A stretch of DNA of 64,000 nucleotides from Caprimulgus europaeus (taxonomy: Eukaryota > Chordata > Aves > Caprimulgiformes > Caprimulgidae), in contig OU015542.1 in NCBI GenBank assembly GCA_907165065.1, forward strand, positions 1,763,001-1,827,000, read 5' to 3'. The notes below the pieces were generated by a model, which saw only the letters and a list, made by a program, of their open reading frames with translations, did not search any database and was not told the origin of the DNA. Made by a program: the position numbers and the translations under genes. Positions within the stretch are counted from its first letter, which is position 1; each line of letters begins with the position of its first letter. Of the stretch, positions 54,801 to 64,000 are shown in pieces.

Positions 54801-57800
54801 TGTTGGGTGAGCTGGAGATCATCCCACCCCAAGAGTTAGCACTGTCTCGATGAGCCAGAGCCTTCCTGGGCCTGGGGATGAGCCACAGTTGTTCCACAGG
54901 ACACGTGTGAGGTGTGAGGAGGGTACTTTGTCCCCTCACCCTTTGCTGCTGGAGCTGTTTTAGATTCCCTGCCCACCAGGGGATGGTACAAGTGGCTTTG
55001 TTGGGGACCGCAGGTGGGGCTGGGAGGGAGCAGATCCCTGAGCGAGGGGCTGGGGGGCTTTGCTTCCCCTTAGGGGTGGTTTGAAGAAGGGATTTATTAA
55101 AAACCTTGCTGAAACAGCTGGCTGTGCTTTGCTGTGGCTCTGCAGCCGGCTGGGCACTGCTGAGGGGCAGGAGGAGATGGGCTGGAGCTGGCTCAGGCTT
55201 TGCCTCCCGCCGGGAGCTGGGCTGGCCCGGCTCTGCCGTTAGATCCATCGCTCCCCTCCGCAGTGAAGCCTCTCCCGGGGGGATTTGGTACCAGGGCATT
55301 ACCTCTGGTTTTCCATCTCTATCATAAAATCTGAGCCCTGTGGCTGTGAAGATCCAAACTAAGGCGAGGTGCAGGGTGGGGGACAAGAAGGTTCACGTGA
55401 GCCGGCACCGTGCGCTGGCAGCACAGAGCCAATAACCGTGTCCTGGGCTGCACCCAGAGCAGCGTGGGCAGCAGGGCCAGGGAGGGGATTCTGCCCCTCT
55501 GCTCCGCTCTCCTGAGACCCCCCCTGCAGTGCTGCCTCCAGTGCTGGGGCCACCAACAGCACAAGGACATGGAGCTACTGGAGCCAGTGCAGAGGAGGCC
55601 ACGAGGATGATGCCAGGGCTGGAGCAGCTCTGCTGTGAGGACAGGCTGAGAGTGCTGGGGCTGTTCAGCCTGGGGAAGAGAAGGCTCCGGGGAGACCTTC
55701 TGGTGGCCTCCCAGTACCTGAAGGGGCTCCAGGAAGGCTGGGGAGGGACTTTGGCCAAGGGCAGGGAGTGACACAACAAGGGGTGATGGCTTGAAAGTGG
55801 CAGAGGGGAGATGGAGCTGAGATGTGAGGAAGAAATTCTTTGGTGTGAGGGTGGTGAGACCCTGGCCCAGGTTGGCCAGAGAAGCTGTGGCTGCTCCTCC
55901 CTGGAAGTGTTCTTGGCCAGGTTGGATGAGGCTTTGAGCAACCTGGTCTAGTGGAAGGTGTCCCTGCTGCTGGCAGGGGGGTTGGAACTGGATGAGCTTT
56001 AAGGTCCCTTCCAACCCAAACCAGTCTGGGATTCTGTGATTCTATGCTGCTGCCCCAGAAAGCTGAGGTCTGGACCTTCTCCTCTGCTCCTCCACCCAGT
56101 GACATGAAATCTGTCCCATGGGAGCAGGAGCAAGTGGTGTAGGGGGAGATGGGACTCTGGGAGCGTGCAGGAGGAATGAGGAGGAACCAGACCTGTTGGC
56201 AAGGGGCAACCAGGCTTTTGCATCCCCTGTTCTGGGTCGGGTTTGGGGGAGGTGTGGAGGGGATAAGGCAGGAGATGAGGGGTGTGGGAAGGACAGGGCA
56301 GGCTTTGGGGTGGGGACACAGGAGCGTTGCTGCTGACTGACCAAGTCCCTCCAACAGCAATCGGCGGAGCGCTGCGTCAGCACCCTGCTTGACCTCATCC
56401 AGACCAAAGTCAACTACGTGGTGCAGGAGGCCATTGTGGTCATCAAGGACATCTTCCGCAAGTACCCCAACAAGTGCGTGGCCCCGGGGCCTCGGGTGGA
56501 TGCTCCTGCTCCTTGCTGGCCTCTTTCTGCCCCTCCATGCTTGGGTGGGGGGCTACAAAGACCCAGATGTGGGCAAGGGACAGGCTGCTGCTCCCTCCTA
56601 GTGGGATGGTTGGTGGTGGAGCCACCTGGATCCTCCCTGCAGTGAAGGTGACTTTGGGTTTTTTGCCAGTTGGAGTTGTCATCGCTGGTCAGTGCTGCCC
56701 CAAGAGTTAAGCTGGGGGCAGGAAAGCTGCCCCCAACCCTGGGACAGCCCCAGCCCAGGGACATCCCCAGCCCCACGATGGCAGTCCCAGACCCAGAGAC
56801 CCAACTGGACAGGAGCTGCCAGAGAGTTTGAGGTCCCTTGCATCAGCATAAACCATCTCAGGCTCTTAATTCAGCATTCTTGATGCTGGAGTGAGGGCAG
56901 CAGGAGGAGAGGGGAGTGTTCCAGCTGAGCCAGGATGAATGGGCAACTGCATGATCAGGAAGTTGTGTACTAATAGTAGTAATCACCACTAACGAGCTGA
57001 ATTAGTAATGAAGAGGAACTCTGTGTGAGCAGTCGGTGACTCAGGGCTGCTGCAGAGAGAGGGGGTTCAGATGAGCAGGGCCGAGGAGTTAATTCAGCAG
57101 CAGGGGACGAGCCAGGGAACATCCTCTGGGGCTGGAGAGGGATCAGTGTGGGCAGCATCACATCGTGGCACAGCCCTGGGGAGAGGGGACAGCCCCGAGC
57201 AGGTGGCAGGGGACAGCCCCCAGCAGGTGGCAGGGGACAGCCCCGAGCAGGTGGCAGGGGACAGCCCCCAGCAGGTGGCAGGGGACAGCCCCGAGCAGGT
57301 GGCAGGGGACAGCCCCCAGCAGGTGGCAGGGGCTCTTGCCGGTGCCCTTGGTGATGTCCTGGTTCTGCTGAGGGCGATGGGACGTGGTTTGGAGTTAGAG
57401 TGAAGCTGGGACTCGGTGTTTCTTGCTTTTGATGGACTTGTGTCCTGTCCTGGGGAAGGTACGAGAGCGTGATCGCCACCCTCTGCGAGAACCTGGACTC
57501 CCTGGACGAGCCCGAGGCCCGGGCTGCCATGATCTGGATCGTGGGAGAGTACGCTGAGCGCATCGACAACGCCGACGAGCTGCTGGAGAGCTTCCTGGAG
57601 GGCTTCCATGATGAGAGCACCCAGGTGGGGTGGGATGTGGGGACAGCCCCCTGTGAGATGTGGAGGGTCTGGCTGCCAGCAGGACCAGCTGGTTGAGGGG
57701 TGACACTGTGACAAAGCTTGTGCTGGTTGGAGTGTAACGAAGCCATTTGCTCCAGCAGGGTCATGAAGGTGTTTTCCTTGCAGGTGCTCAGGACAGTGGT

Positions 57801-60800
57801 GTCCAACATTGGCTTTGGGTGTAGAACATGGCCTGTGAAATGCCACCATGGTGGTGTCCCAAGCACCTCTCCTCCTTAATAGTTGGGAGGGGTGAGAGGG
57901 ACAAGTGGTTTTACCTGTGCCAGGACAGGAGCTGGAAAACAGAGTCAGCTGAAATGAGCAGAGAGACCATGCTGGGGCTGCTGGGGCAGCTGTGGACAGG
58001 GGTTTTGCCTGTGGTATTTTGTGGGGTTTCCATCTATAGAAACTTCCTACAACCCCACTGTGCAAAACACCATGGAACTATGTCACAGTGAACAGGAGAA
58101 GGTCTGTAAATGCAACATAGCAAAGCCAGTGATCCCATCTGCCCTGTCTCAGGTCTAAAGGGACCGTCGGAGGTGAATCACTGCTGCTCATCCTCATAAA
58201 AGTCAGAGGATGCTCTGGCCTTCACCCTTGTGAGGCCAAGTAACCTGGTCCTGAGGTCTTGCCCAGTAACCTCCAAGTCAGCCTGCAGCTCTGATGGGCT
58301 GAGGGTGCAGTAATCAGCTTGGAACAGGCTGCAGAGCTGGCTGGGAGCCGTGCAAGGTGCCCTGACGTGTGGCACCACCGCTTGAGTGGTCACTGTGTGA
58401 TCAGGCCCTGGAAAGGCAGGTTGGGGTTGTGTCCCAACACCATGCACGGGGAAAAATTCCCGTGTTCTTGCACAGAAAGGTGTCAGCTGGCTGTCTGGCC
58501 CTGAGGCTGTTTGTCCATCTGCAGGTTCAGCTGCAGCTGCTGACAGCCATCGTGAAGCTGTTCCTGAAGAAGCCCACCGAGACGCAGGAGCTGGTGCAGC
58601 AAGTGCTGAGCCTGGCCACGCAGGTGGGTCTGGGCTCCTGCACCAGGGGAGACCCCCAGGGCAGGGGGAATGGCTTGGGGATGCTGCACCCGTGACAGGG
58701 GACAGATAATTAGAGCTTAATTCTGGAGAAGCTGATAGTTAAAGTCCTGGGGAGTGGGGACACCGTCTCCTGTAGCTGAGGAGGCATCTTGTGCTGTTCC
58801 CTGGGGTAGCAGAGCGATGTGGCCTCTGCACAGCAGAGGTGTGACATAAACAGCTTTAACTTCCATCCCCATGACCCCTCTGGTACTGCAGCGGGACTCA
58901 GGTGGAGCCAAGGTGCTCTGGGGTGCTCTGGGTTGCTCTGAGTTGCTCTGTAGTAGCTGTGGCTCCCCCTGCCCGGTGGCTCTGGCACTAACCCCGGTGC
59001 TCCCCGAAGGACTCGGACAACCCCGACCTGCGGGATCGCGGCTACATCTACTGGCGCCTGCTGTCCACTGACCCCGTGGCTGCCAAGGAGGTGGTGCTGG
59101 CGGAGAAGCCCCTGATCTCTGAGGAGACAGATCTGATCGAGCCAACGCTCCTGGACGAGCTCATCTGCTACATCGGGACCCTGGCCTCTGTCTATCACAA
59201 ACCCCCCAGCGCCTTCGTGGAGGGGAGCAGAGGGGTCGTGCACAAGAGTTTGCCCCCGCGAACGGGCTCGTGAGTATCTCTGCTCCCCCACCCTGAGCTG
59301 GGACTTCCAGGGCTGGATCCATGTGATGGGGCAGGTTGGATGCTGAGCCAAGGGGCTGTGGAACAGCGCTGTGCAGAGCTGGCTGTGTCTGCTGTGCTTG
59401 GAGCTCAGCTGGGACCCCCCCAGCTTCCCAAGGGGAGGCTCCCCTGTGGGAGCAGGGCTGTATGGATTCCATACTGCCCACGCAAGGCTGAAGGGGTGAT
59501 CTCAGACCTCAGTGGAAGGTGATGTCAGTGAGATCCATGTTGGAGTGTTGGGAGCTGTGCTGGGATGGGGTGTCCCTTTGAGGACAAAGCCCCCGTGGGT
59601 GAACGCGTCTCTGGTGGGACCCCAGCGCGGCTGCAGCTCCTCAGCAGCTCCCGCCTCTCCCTTCCCGTTCCCTCTAGGAGCGAGAGCGCCGAGAGCCCCG
59701 ACACAGCCCCCTCAGGGGTGCAGGCAGCGGAGCAGCCAGCTGTCATCCCCACCCAAGGAGACCTGCTGGGTGACCTGCTGAACCTGGACCTGGGCCCACC
59801 GGTGAGTGGGCCCCCCATCGCCACCTCCTCCGTGCAGATGGGCGCCGTGGACCTCCTCGGGGGCGGCTTGGACAGCCTGGTACGTTGCAGCTCCACATTC
59901 CCCAGTGCCCCACTGCCCTGGTGACGTTGTGCTGAGGTTGATGCTGGCTCCTTTCTGGATCTTCTGGGGATGGAATGGGCTTGTCTGCCCAGCAACATCT
60001 GGGATAGTCCTTTCCTTCTACAGCTGGGGAAGGCAGAGGGGCTCTGCACCCTGATTTCTCTTGTCCTCATCAGATGGTTGGAGCAGGACAGTGGGTTTGT
60101 GCCCCTGAGTGCCTTTTCTCCTGGTCCATGAGGTCTGTGTAGATGCACTGTCCATGCTGTGCTCCTCCTGGGCTCCCCAGTTAACCCCAAGAGACACCAT
60201 TAAACCCCCTTATGCAGACAAGACACAGCTGCTCCCAGCCCCCAGGGTGCTGTAACGGGTGTCTCCTGTGCCAGGAGGTCTGGAGGTGACAGCTTCTCCT
60301 CCTGGGAATGCCAACTGAGAAGCAGTTTGGCTGCAGGGTGTGGAGGGATGTAAACCTCTGCCTGGTTGAGGCTGTGTCCCCCACAGTCTGGGCTCCCTGA
60401 AGGAAAAGAGTTTGGAGTTTTCTCTGCTGTTGATGAAATCCAGCAGGTATCCCCCAGGGTGGGGGGCAGCATCGCTGTCTCCTCACCTGCTGCCTCTGCT
60501 GGTCCATCATTCCCTGAGCACCCCTCTGGCTCTCTGTGGGTCTGCAGGGGTTGGTAAGGGGTTGGTGCTGAGGGGATGAGAGAGCCCAGTTGTGCTCTGT
60601 CTCTCTGCTCCAGGGCAGCAGGGACAGACAGATGGATGTGTTGGCAGTGGGGCAGGACTAACCTCTTTTCCCTCCTCCCCTTCTCTTGTCTCTCTGTTTT
60701 TTTTCTCTCTTCTCTCCTGGCTTGTCTCTGCATGTGGCTGGCTCTTCTCTCCACCTTGCCTGCTTCTGCTTGGAGATGGGGGACGAGTCAGAAGGGGTAT

Positions 60801-63800
60801 GGATCAGCCCTTTTCTTAGCCCTCTCCACCATGCGTAGCCCCAGGGCCATGCCCACCCCTGGCTGCCCCTGCTCCCCCTCAGCCCTCCAGTTTGGTGCCC
60901 CAGTGACACCTCGCTTCCCTCTGGGGACAGCCAGGCCCCCAAACAGCTCCTGGCATGGCCAGACTGGGAGCACTGGAGCATCCCTATTGACTCTGGGCCC
61001 TCACTGGCCCCCACTGATGCTTTTAGAGAGTGTCCTCGCTGGGGCATCCTGTGGGACCCCTGTGCCCTCGACCCCTGCTGATGCCCCTTTCTTCTCTTGC
61101 AGCTGCGAAGCGATGCGGGAGGCAGCCCTGCTGTGAGTGTGCCCTCCCTTGTGCCTGAACCCCTCTCTCACCCTCTGCATCCTCCTCCTCCTCCTCTCCC
61201 CCACCCCACAGTGCCCCCCTGTAACCCGTTCCCTTGTGCCCCACAGATGGGCGGCAGCAGCAGCTTCACACCGGCCCCCAGCACTGCGGTGCCTGCAAAC
61301 CTGGGGGCACCCCTGGGCAGCGGCCTGGGAGACCTCTTCGACCTCACTGGTGGGGTGGGGACCTTGTCAGGATCCTATGTGGCACCCAAAACGGTGAGTG
61401 GGACAGCAGAGCCCCAGCCGGTGGCTGCTGCCAAGCTCAGGGCTGTGGCATTAAGGGGGCAGAGACCCCTGTGCCCTCTCCCCATGGCAGGGCCTCCCCT
61501 TTTCCTGGCATGGTAGCAAGCTGGGTGAGGGTGGTGGTCTGCAGATGGAGGGGATGCTGTAGTGCTTCCCTGGCCATCGGGGTGTGGGGCAGAGGTGGTC
61601 TGGGTGTTGTGTGGGCCGCACGGAGCCCTGAGCAGAGGTGGGAGCTGGGGTCTGTCAGGTCAGCGCCGGGTTTGGGGCTGTGCTGTTTCCTGGGGTGAGG
61701 TTTCATCGAATCATTGAAGGTTGTGAGTGGGAAGGGACCCACCAGGATGATGGAGTCCAGCTCCTGTCCCTGCACAGGACAAGCCCAACATTCACACCGT
61801 GTCCCTGAGGGCCTTGGCCAAATGCTGCTGGAATCTTGTCAGCCTTGGTGCCATCAGCACCTCCCTGGGGAGCCTGTGCCAGTGCTCCACCACCCTCTGC
61901 CTCAAGAACCTTTTCCTCATGGCCAACCTCCCCCTCCCCTGCCACATCTTCCTGCCATGTCCTCTGCTCCTGGCGTTGGTGGCCAGAGAGAAGAGCTCAG
62001 CGCCTGCCCCTCCTCTGCCCCTGGGGAGGAAGTTCCAGACCGCCAGGAGATCTCCTCTCAGTCTCCTCTTCTCCAGGCTGAACAAACCAAGTGCCTTCAG
62101 CCTCTCCTCACACCCTTCCCCTCTGAACCCTTCCCCAAAGTTGTGTCCCTCCTCTGGACACTCTCCAGCAGCTTTAGATCCTTTTTCTCCCGTGGTGCCC
62201 AAGCTGCCCCCAGTGCTGGAGGTGAGGCCGCCCCAGTGCAGAGCAGAGCGGGACGATCCCCTCCCTGGCCCGGCTCGCAGTGCAGTGCTGGGTGCCCCCA
62301 GGACACGGGGGTCCCTCTTGGCTACCACGACACACTGTTGGCTCATGTTCAACTTGCCATGGACCAGAACCCCCAGGTCCCTCTCTGCAGGGCTGCTCTC
62401 CAGCCTCTCCTTCCCCAGCTGGGTGGTATCAGCAGCACCTTGCAGCCCTGGCTGGGGTGAGGGTGGCTGCCTCTGCTGACTCTGTGTCTGTAGCCATGAA
62501 ATGCTCCTGGTTTCCAAACACCCTGTGGGCTCTGCCAGGCTGGAGAGCACCAAAGGGTTCACTTTGGGTAAACCCCTGAGGTTTTCTTGTCTCCTTAACC
62601 CAGGTCTGGCTCCCTGCCATGAAAGCCAAAGGGCTGGAGATCTCTGGTACCTTCAGCCGGCAGGTGGGCTCCATCTCCATGGACCTTGTGCTGACAAACA
62701 AAGCCCTGCAGGTCATGTCTGACTTTGCCATCCAGTTCAACCGCAACAGGTGAGGCCCTGGGCTGTGTCAGCAGCCACCAGGGAAGGTGCTGCACGGTGC
62801 CTCCGAGCTCAGCACTGGGGTTGTGTGTGGAGGAGGGTGGGAGGAAGGAGCTGCAAGGGCTGGGGACAGCCTCACATGATGACCCTTCTCTCTCTGATGG
62901 CTGTGGTGGTGATGATCATCAACCCAAAGCCTCTAAGAAGTTGACTGAAGAGGCTGTTCCTCCATCCCATTACTTGTCCTCCTGGTGAAGTGATTGTTCC
63001 TTTTCACTCAAAGGGACACAACAAGGAGTGGCCCTGAGGGAATGATGTAGGAGCACCAAGAGTGGGTGTGAGGCTCTCCAGGAGGAAGGGCTGAGGTTTT
63101 GGGGGTACCTGTTATTGCCTCAGCGTGGTTCTGGACTGTGCAGGGGCAGCAAGATGAGCTGAGGTGTTCCTGGGGTCTGGGTGGAGGCAGGCAGGGAGTC
63201 CCAAGGTTGGATGGATGGTGCCTTCTGCCATCCCCTGCTGTCCCCCACCCTGACCCCCTGCTCTCCTCGGGTGTTCCCCCAGCTTTGGCCTGGCTCCAGC
63301 AGCTCCTCTCCAGGTCCACGCGCCTCTTGCCCCCAACCAGTCCGTGGAGATCTCCCTTCCACTGAACACTGTGGGCTCTGTCATGAAGATGGACCCTCTG
63401 AACAACCTCCAGGTGAGGAACACCCAGGGATCTCCCCTCCTGGGGAGCTGGGGATGGGGCAGGGGGTGTCCCAGGGTGAGGGCTCCCTTGGGAGAGAGCT
63501 GTGACAGCAGGAACCAGGTGAGAAGAAATGCTCAGCTCATTGTCTCCTCTGCTGTCAGAGCTCAGTCTGACCCCAGCTGGATGTCCAGCTCCATGCAGAC
63601 TGCTTCCTCTGGATGGATGGGATGGGATGGGATGGGATGGGATGGGATGGGATGGGATGGGATGGGATGGGATGGGATGGGATGGGATGGGATGCTCACT
63701 TTGGGAACTGCTCACCTGCTGTAGGGCAGAGGAGTTGTTGATGTCCCCATCTCCTTCTGTCCCTAGGTTGCAGTGAAAAACAACATTGATGTCTTCTACT

Positions 63801-63851
63801 TCAGCACCCTGTACCCTCTGCACATCCTCTTCGTGGAGGATGGGAAGATGG
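45830..63851 (+). CDS. AP1B1: AP1B1, AP-1 complex subunit beta-1, partial (3' end outside window)
   Basis: Large beta subunit of the AP-1 clathrin adaptor at the trans-Golgi and endosomes. Coding exons: 45830-45866, 46980-47085, 49272-49407, 50183-50428, 51254-51444, 51987-52208, 53978-54098, 54319-54414, 56358-56473, 57459-57624, 58525-58623, 59010-59269, 59678-59879, 60776-60796 (microexon), 61247-61393, 62604-62749, 63283-63412, 63767-63851. Phases agree; about 842 of the expected 949 codons are here. Start [19 protein letters not shown] is the family N-terminus, in an exon beginning at 45804. Residues 1 to about 550 are the HEAT-repeat trunk. The hinge carries the clathrin box LLNLD at about 632-636. 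The ear begins [17 protein letters not shown]2B1 is excluded by the hinge and by MTVGKDV and [14 protein letters not shown]. The last exons, starting DRQMF in the family, lie beyond 64000. Introns hold CR1 copies and small tandem repeats. Confidence 0.97.
46214..46293 (-). mobile_element. CR1 3' tip
   Basis: ACAGAATCACAGGGTGGTCT, GGTTGGAAGGGAAGTTAAGA and CCAACCCCCCTGCCATCAGC, then abrupt loss of similarity. Only about 80 bp of the reversed end is present. Confidence 0.8.
47459..47872 (-). mobile_element. CR1 tail, reverse
   Basis: Same subfamily as 9639, from ACAGAATCCCAGACTGGTTT to TCCTCACAGCAGAG, in the intron before the exon at 49272. Identity to the 9639 copy is visibly high. Confidence 0.9.
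52432..52828 (-). mobile_element. CR1-type tail split by a nested CR1
   Basis: The reverse copy begins ACAGAATCCCAGAATTGCCT and stops at GAGTCCAATCAT (about 52491). It resumes at AACCTCACACTGACCAGTCC (about 52740) and ends near CCCCCAGGGATGGGGACTT. The order matches the intact reverse copy at 24300. Confidence 0.82.
52497..52738 (+). mobile_element. Nested CR1 within the 52.4-kb copy
   Basis: Plus-oriented CR1 of the 35595 subfamily: ACTGAAAGTTCCAGACAAAC, GAGTCTCCATCTCTGGAGAT, CCACCAGTCTGGGATTCTGTG. It sits in the middle of the reverse copy and so is younger. Confidence 0.82.
54455..54738 (+). mobile_element. CR1-type tail, AP1B1 intron
   Basis: AACCAAGGAACAAGGGACAG through GAATTTCTTTGCTGAAAGGG to CAATCCAGGCAATTTTGGAT, 15365 type. 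It starts only about 40 bp after the donor of the exon ending 54414. Confidence 0.87.
55565..56045 (+). mobile_element. CR1 tail, plus, long copy
   Basis: GACATGGAGCTACTGGAGCC through GGCTGTTCAGCCTGGGGAAG, GAGGAAGAAATTCTTTGGTG and CCAGTCTGGGATTCTGTGAT, with the typical ATTCTGTGATTCTATG 3' terminus of CR1. Confidence 0.92.
57177..57335 (+). repeat. 24-bp minisatellite in AP1B1 intron
   Basis: Seven copies of GCAGGTGGCAGGGGACAGCC plus CCGA or CCCA alternate between GAGCAGG and CAGCAGG. At 24 bp per unit the frame stays open ([16 protein letters not shown]), but it lies about 120 bp upstream of a real exon with no splice sites that would include it. Confidence 0.92.
60776..60796 (+). CDS. AP1B1: AP1B1 21-bp hinge microexon (MGDESEG)
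   Basis: Pyrimidine-rich tract, TTGGAG acceptor, seven codons MGDESEG, then donor GGG|GTATGG. Human AP1B1 has MGDEPEG at the same point of the hinge, straight after GGGLDSL. Both borders are in phase 0, so skipping keeps the frame. The upstream intron starts CTG|GTACGT at 59880. Confidence 0.8.
61103..61132 (+). CDS. AP1B1: Candidate second AP1B1 hinge microexon ([10 protein letters not shown])
   Basis: A strong acceptor (CTTCTCTTGCAG) and donor (GCT|GTGAGT) frame ten codons in phase 0 encoding [10 protein letters not shown]. The paralogue AP2B1 has a short segment with SDLGGGIGGSPA at the equivalent place, so this may be an ancient cassette exon. The canonical AP1B1 sequence I know does not include it, so use is inferred. 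Confidence 0.55.
61705..62480 (-). mobile_element. Older, longer CR1 fragment
   Basis: Reverse orientation; starts ATCGAATCATTGAAGGTTGT. It contains CTGCCTCAAGAACCTTTTCCT, CTCAGTCTCCTCTTCTCCAGG and AGCCTCTCCTTCCCCAGCTG. It is more diverged than the others and reaches further into the CR1 3' region. Confidence 0.8.
63614..63693 (+). repeat. (GGATG)n pentanucleotide microsatellite
   Basis: About 16 uninterrupted GGATG units in AP1B1 between the exons ending 63412 and starting 63767. Likely polymorphic in length. Confidence 0.97.
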
Positions 63852-64000
63852 GTGAGTGAGGTGGCTGTGGCTCCTGCAAGGTGCACTTCTGCCATCCCAG
63901 CCCCTAAAATCTTCCAGGCCATGTTCCCAGCCCTGGGCACAGAGTGGGGAGCTATGAGGAGCCAGATGTCCCCTACAGACAGGACACTGCCATGCCAGCA

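Noticed and set aside
57071..57403. 110-codon frame with GDSPEQVA repeats as an AP1B1 exon
   Set aside because: The 24-bp repeat is in frame by chance of unit length. No acceptor precedes it, and AP1B1 is continuous from the exon at 56358 to that at 57459 without it.
63979..64000. Next AP1B1 exon after CCCCTACAG at the right edge
   Set aside because: Reading on gives DRTLPCQ. The family continues DRQMFLATW, so only the first two residues agree and the segment is more likely intron.
45867..64000. SNORD125, which lies in human AP1B1
   Set aside because: I could not find a convincing box C/D pair with closing stem in any AP1B1 intron by eye. A covariance-model search with the Rfam family would settle it.
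1..64000. CRISPR arrays, tRNA or rRNA genes, bacterial operons
   Set aside because: The tandem repeats have no spacer structure, no cloverleaf or rRNA sequence was seen, and all genes are spliced vertebrate genes.

Overview
This window is nuclear DNA of a vertebrate, and almost certainly of a bird. Every gene is split into many short exons with GT-AG introns. The introns are compact and GC-rich. The dispersed repeats are CR1 (chicken repeat 1) LINE tails plus avian ERVL-type solo LTRs. There are no bacterial operons, CRISPR arrays or phage genes. The species cannot be named from the sequence alone.

Layout, left to right. (1) 1-1255: a GC-rich minisatellite of about 20-bp subunits. (2) 1263-4914: a plus-strand PH-domain gene most like PLEKHA4/PEPP1, with very G-rich introns. 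Its five PH exons are well supported and its 3' exons are tentative. (3) 5015-7656: NIPSNAP1, ten coding exons, 279 aa, behind a cluster of five CCAAT boxes. (4) 7657-8800: 3' UTR, a 53-bp minisatellite, then a CTCF-like site and a CRE at the next promoter. (5) 8850-27385: THOC5, 19 coding exons, 683 aa, the same length as the human protein. Its introns carry CR1 copies, an LTR and two minisatellites. (6) 28442-33640: NEFH on the minus strand, four exons, 859 aa, convergent with THOC5. A small duplicate of its tail lies about 0.9 kb beyond its stop codon. (7) 33640-34609: a GC-rich divergent promoter shared by NEFH and AP1B1. (8) 34570-64000: AP1B1 on the plus strand, a noncoding first exon, an 11-kb intron 1 holding a 3-kb minisatellite, then 18 coding exons including one microexon, plus a second candidate microexon. 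The gene runs off the right edge; about 842 codons are present.

The order and orientation NIPSNAP1(+) THOC5(+) NEFH(-) AP1B1(+) match the inverted order on human 22q12.2. The left neighbour differs: mammals have NF2 beside NIPSNAP1, while here a PLEKHA4-like gene abuts it. The genes are not a pathway. They serve phosphoinositide binding, mitochondrial function and mitophagy (NIPSNAP1), mRNA export (THOC5), the axonal cytoskeleton (NEFH) and clathrin/AP-1 trafficking at the trans-Golgi (AP1B1).

Most very long open frames in the window are by-products of tandem repeats. The extreme case is 41.7-44.7 kb, where a mixture of 13-bp and 17-bp units is open in all three forward frames for more than 1000 codons. 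I found no convincing new biological system. The most informative oddities are the synteny break at NIPSNAP1, a GC-AG intron in THOC5, a minisatellite touching a THOC5 splice acceptor, the bird-type NEFH tail and its stray duplicate, two AP1B1 hinge microexons, and the 13/17-bp array with higher-order structure.
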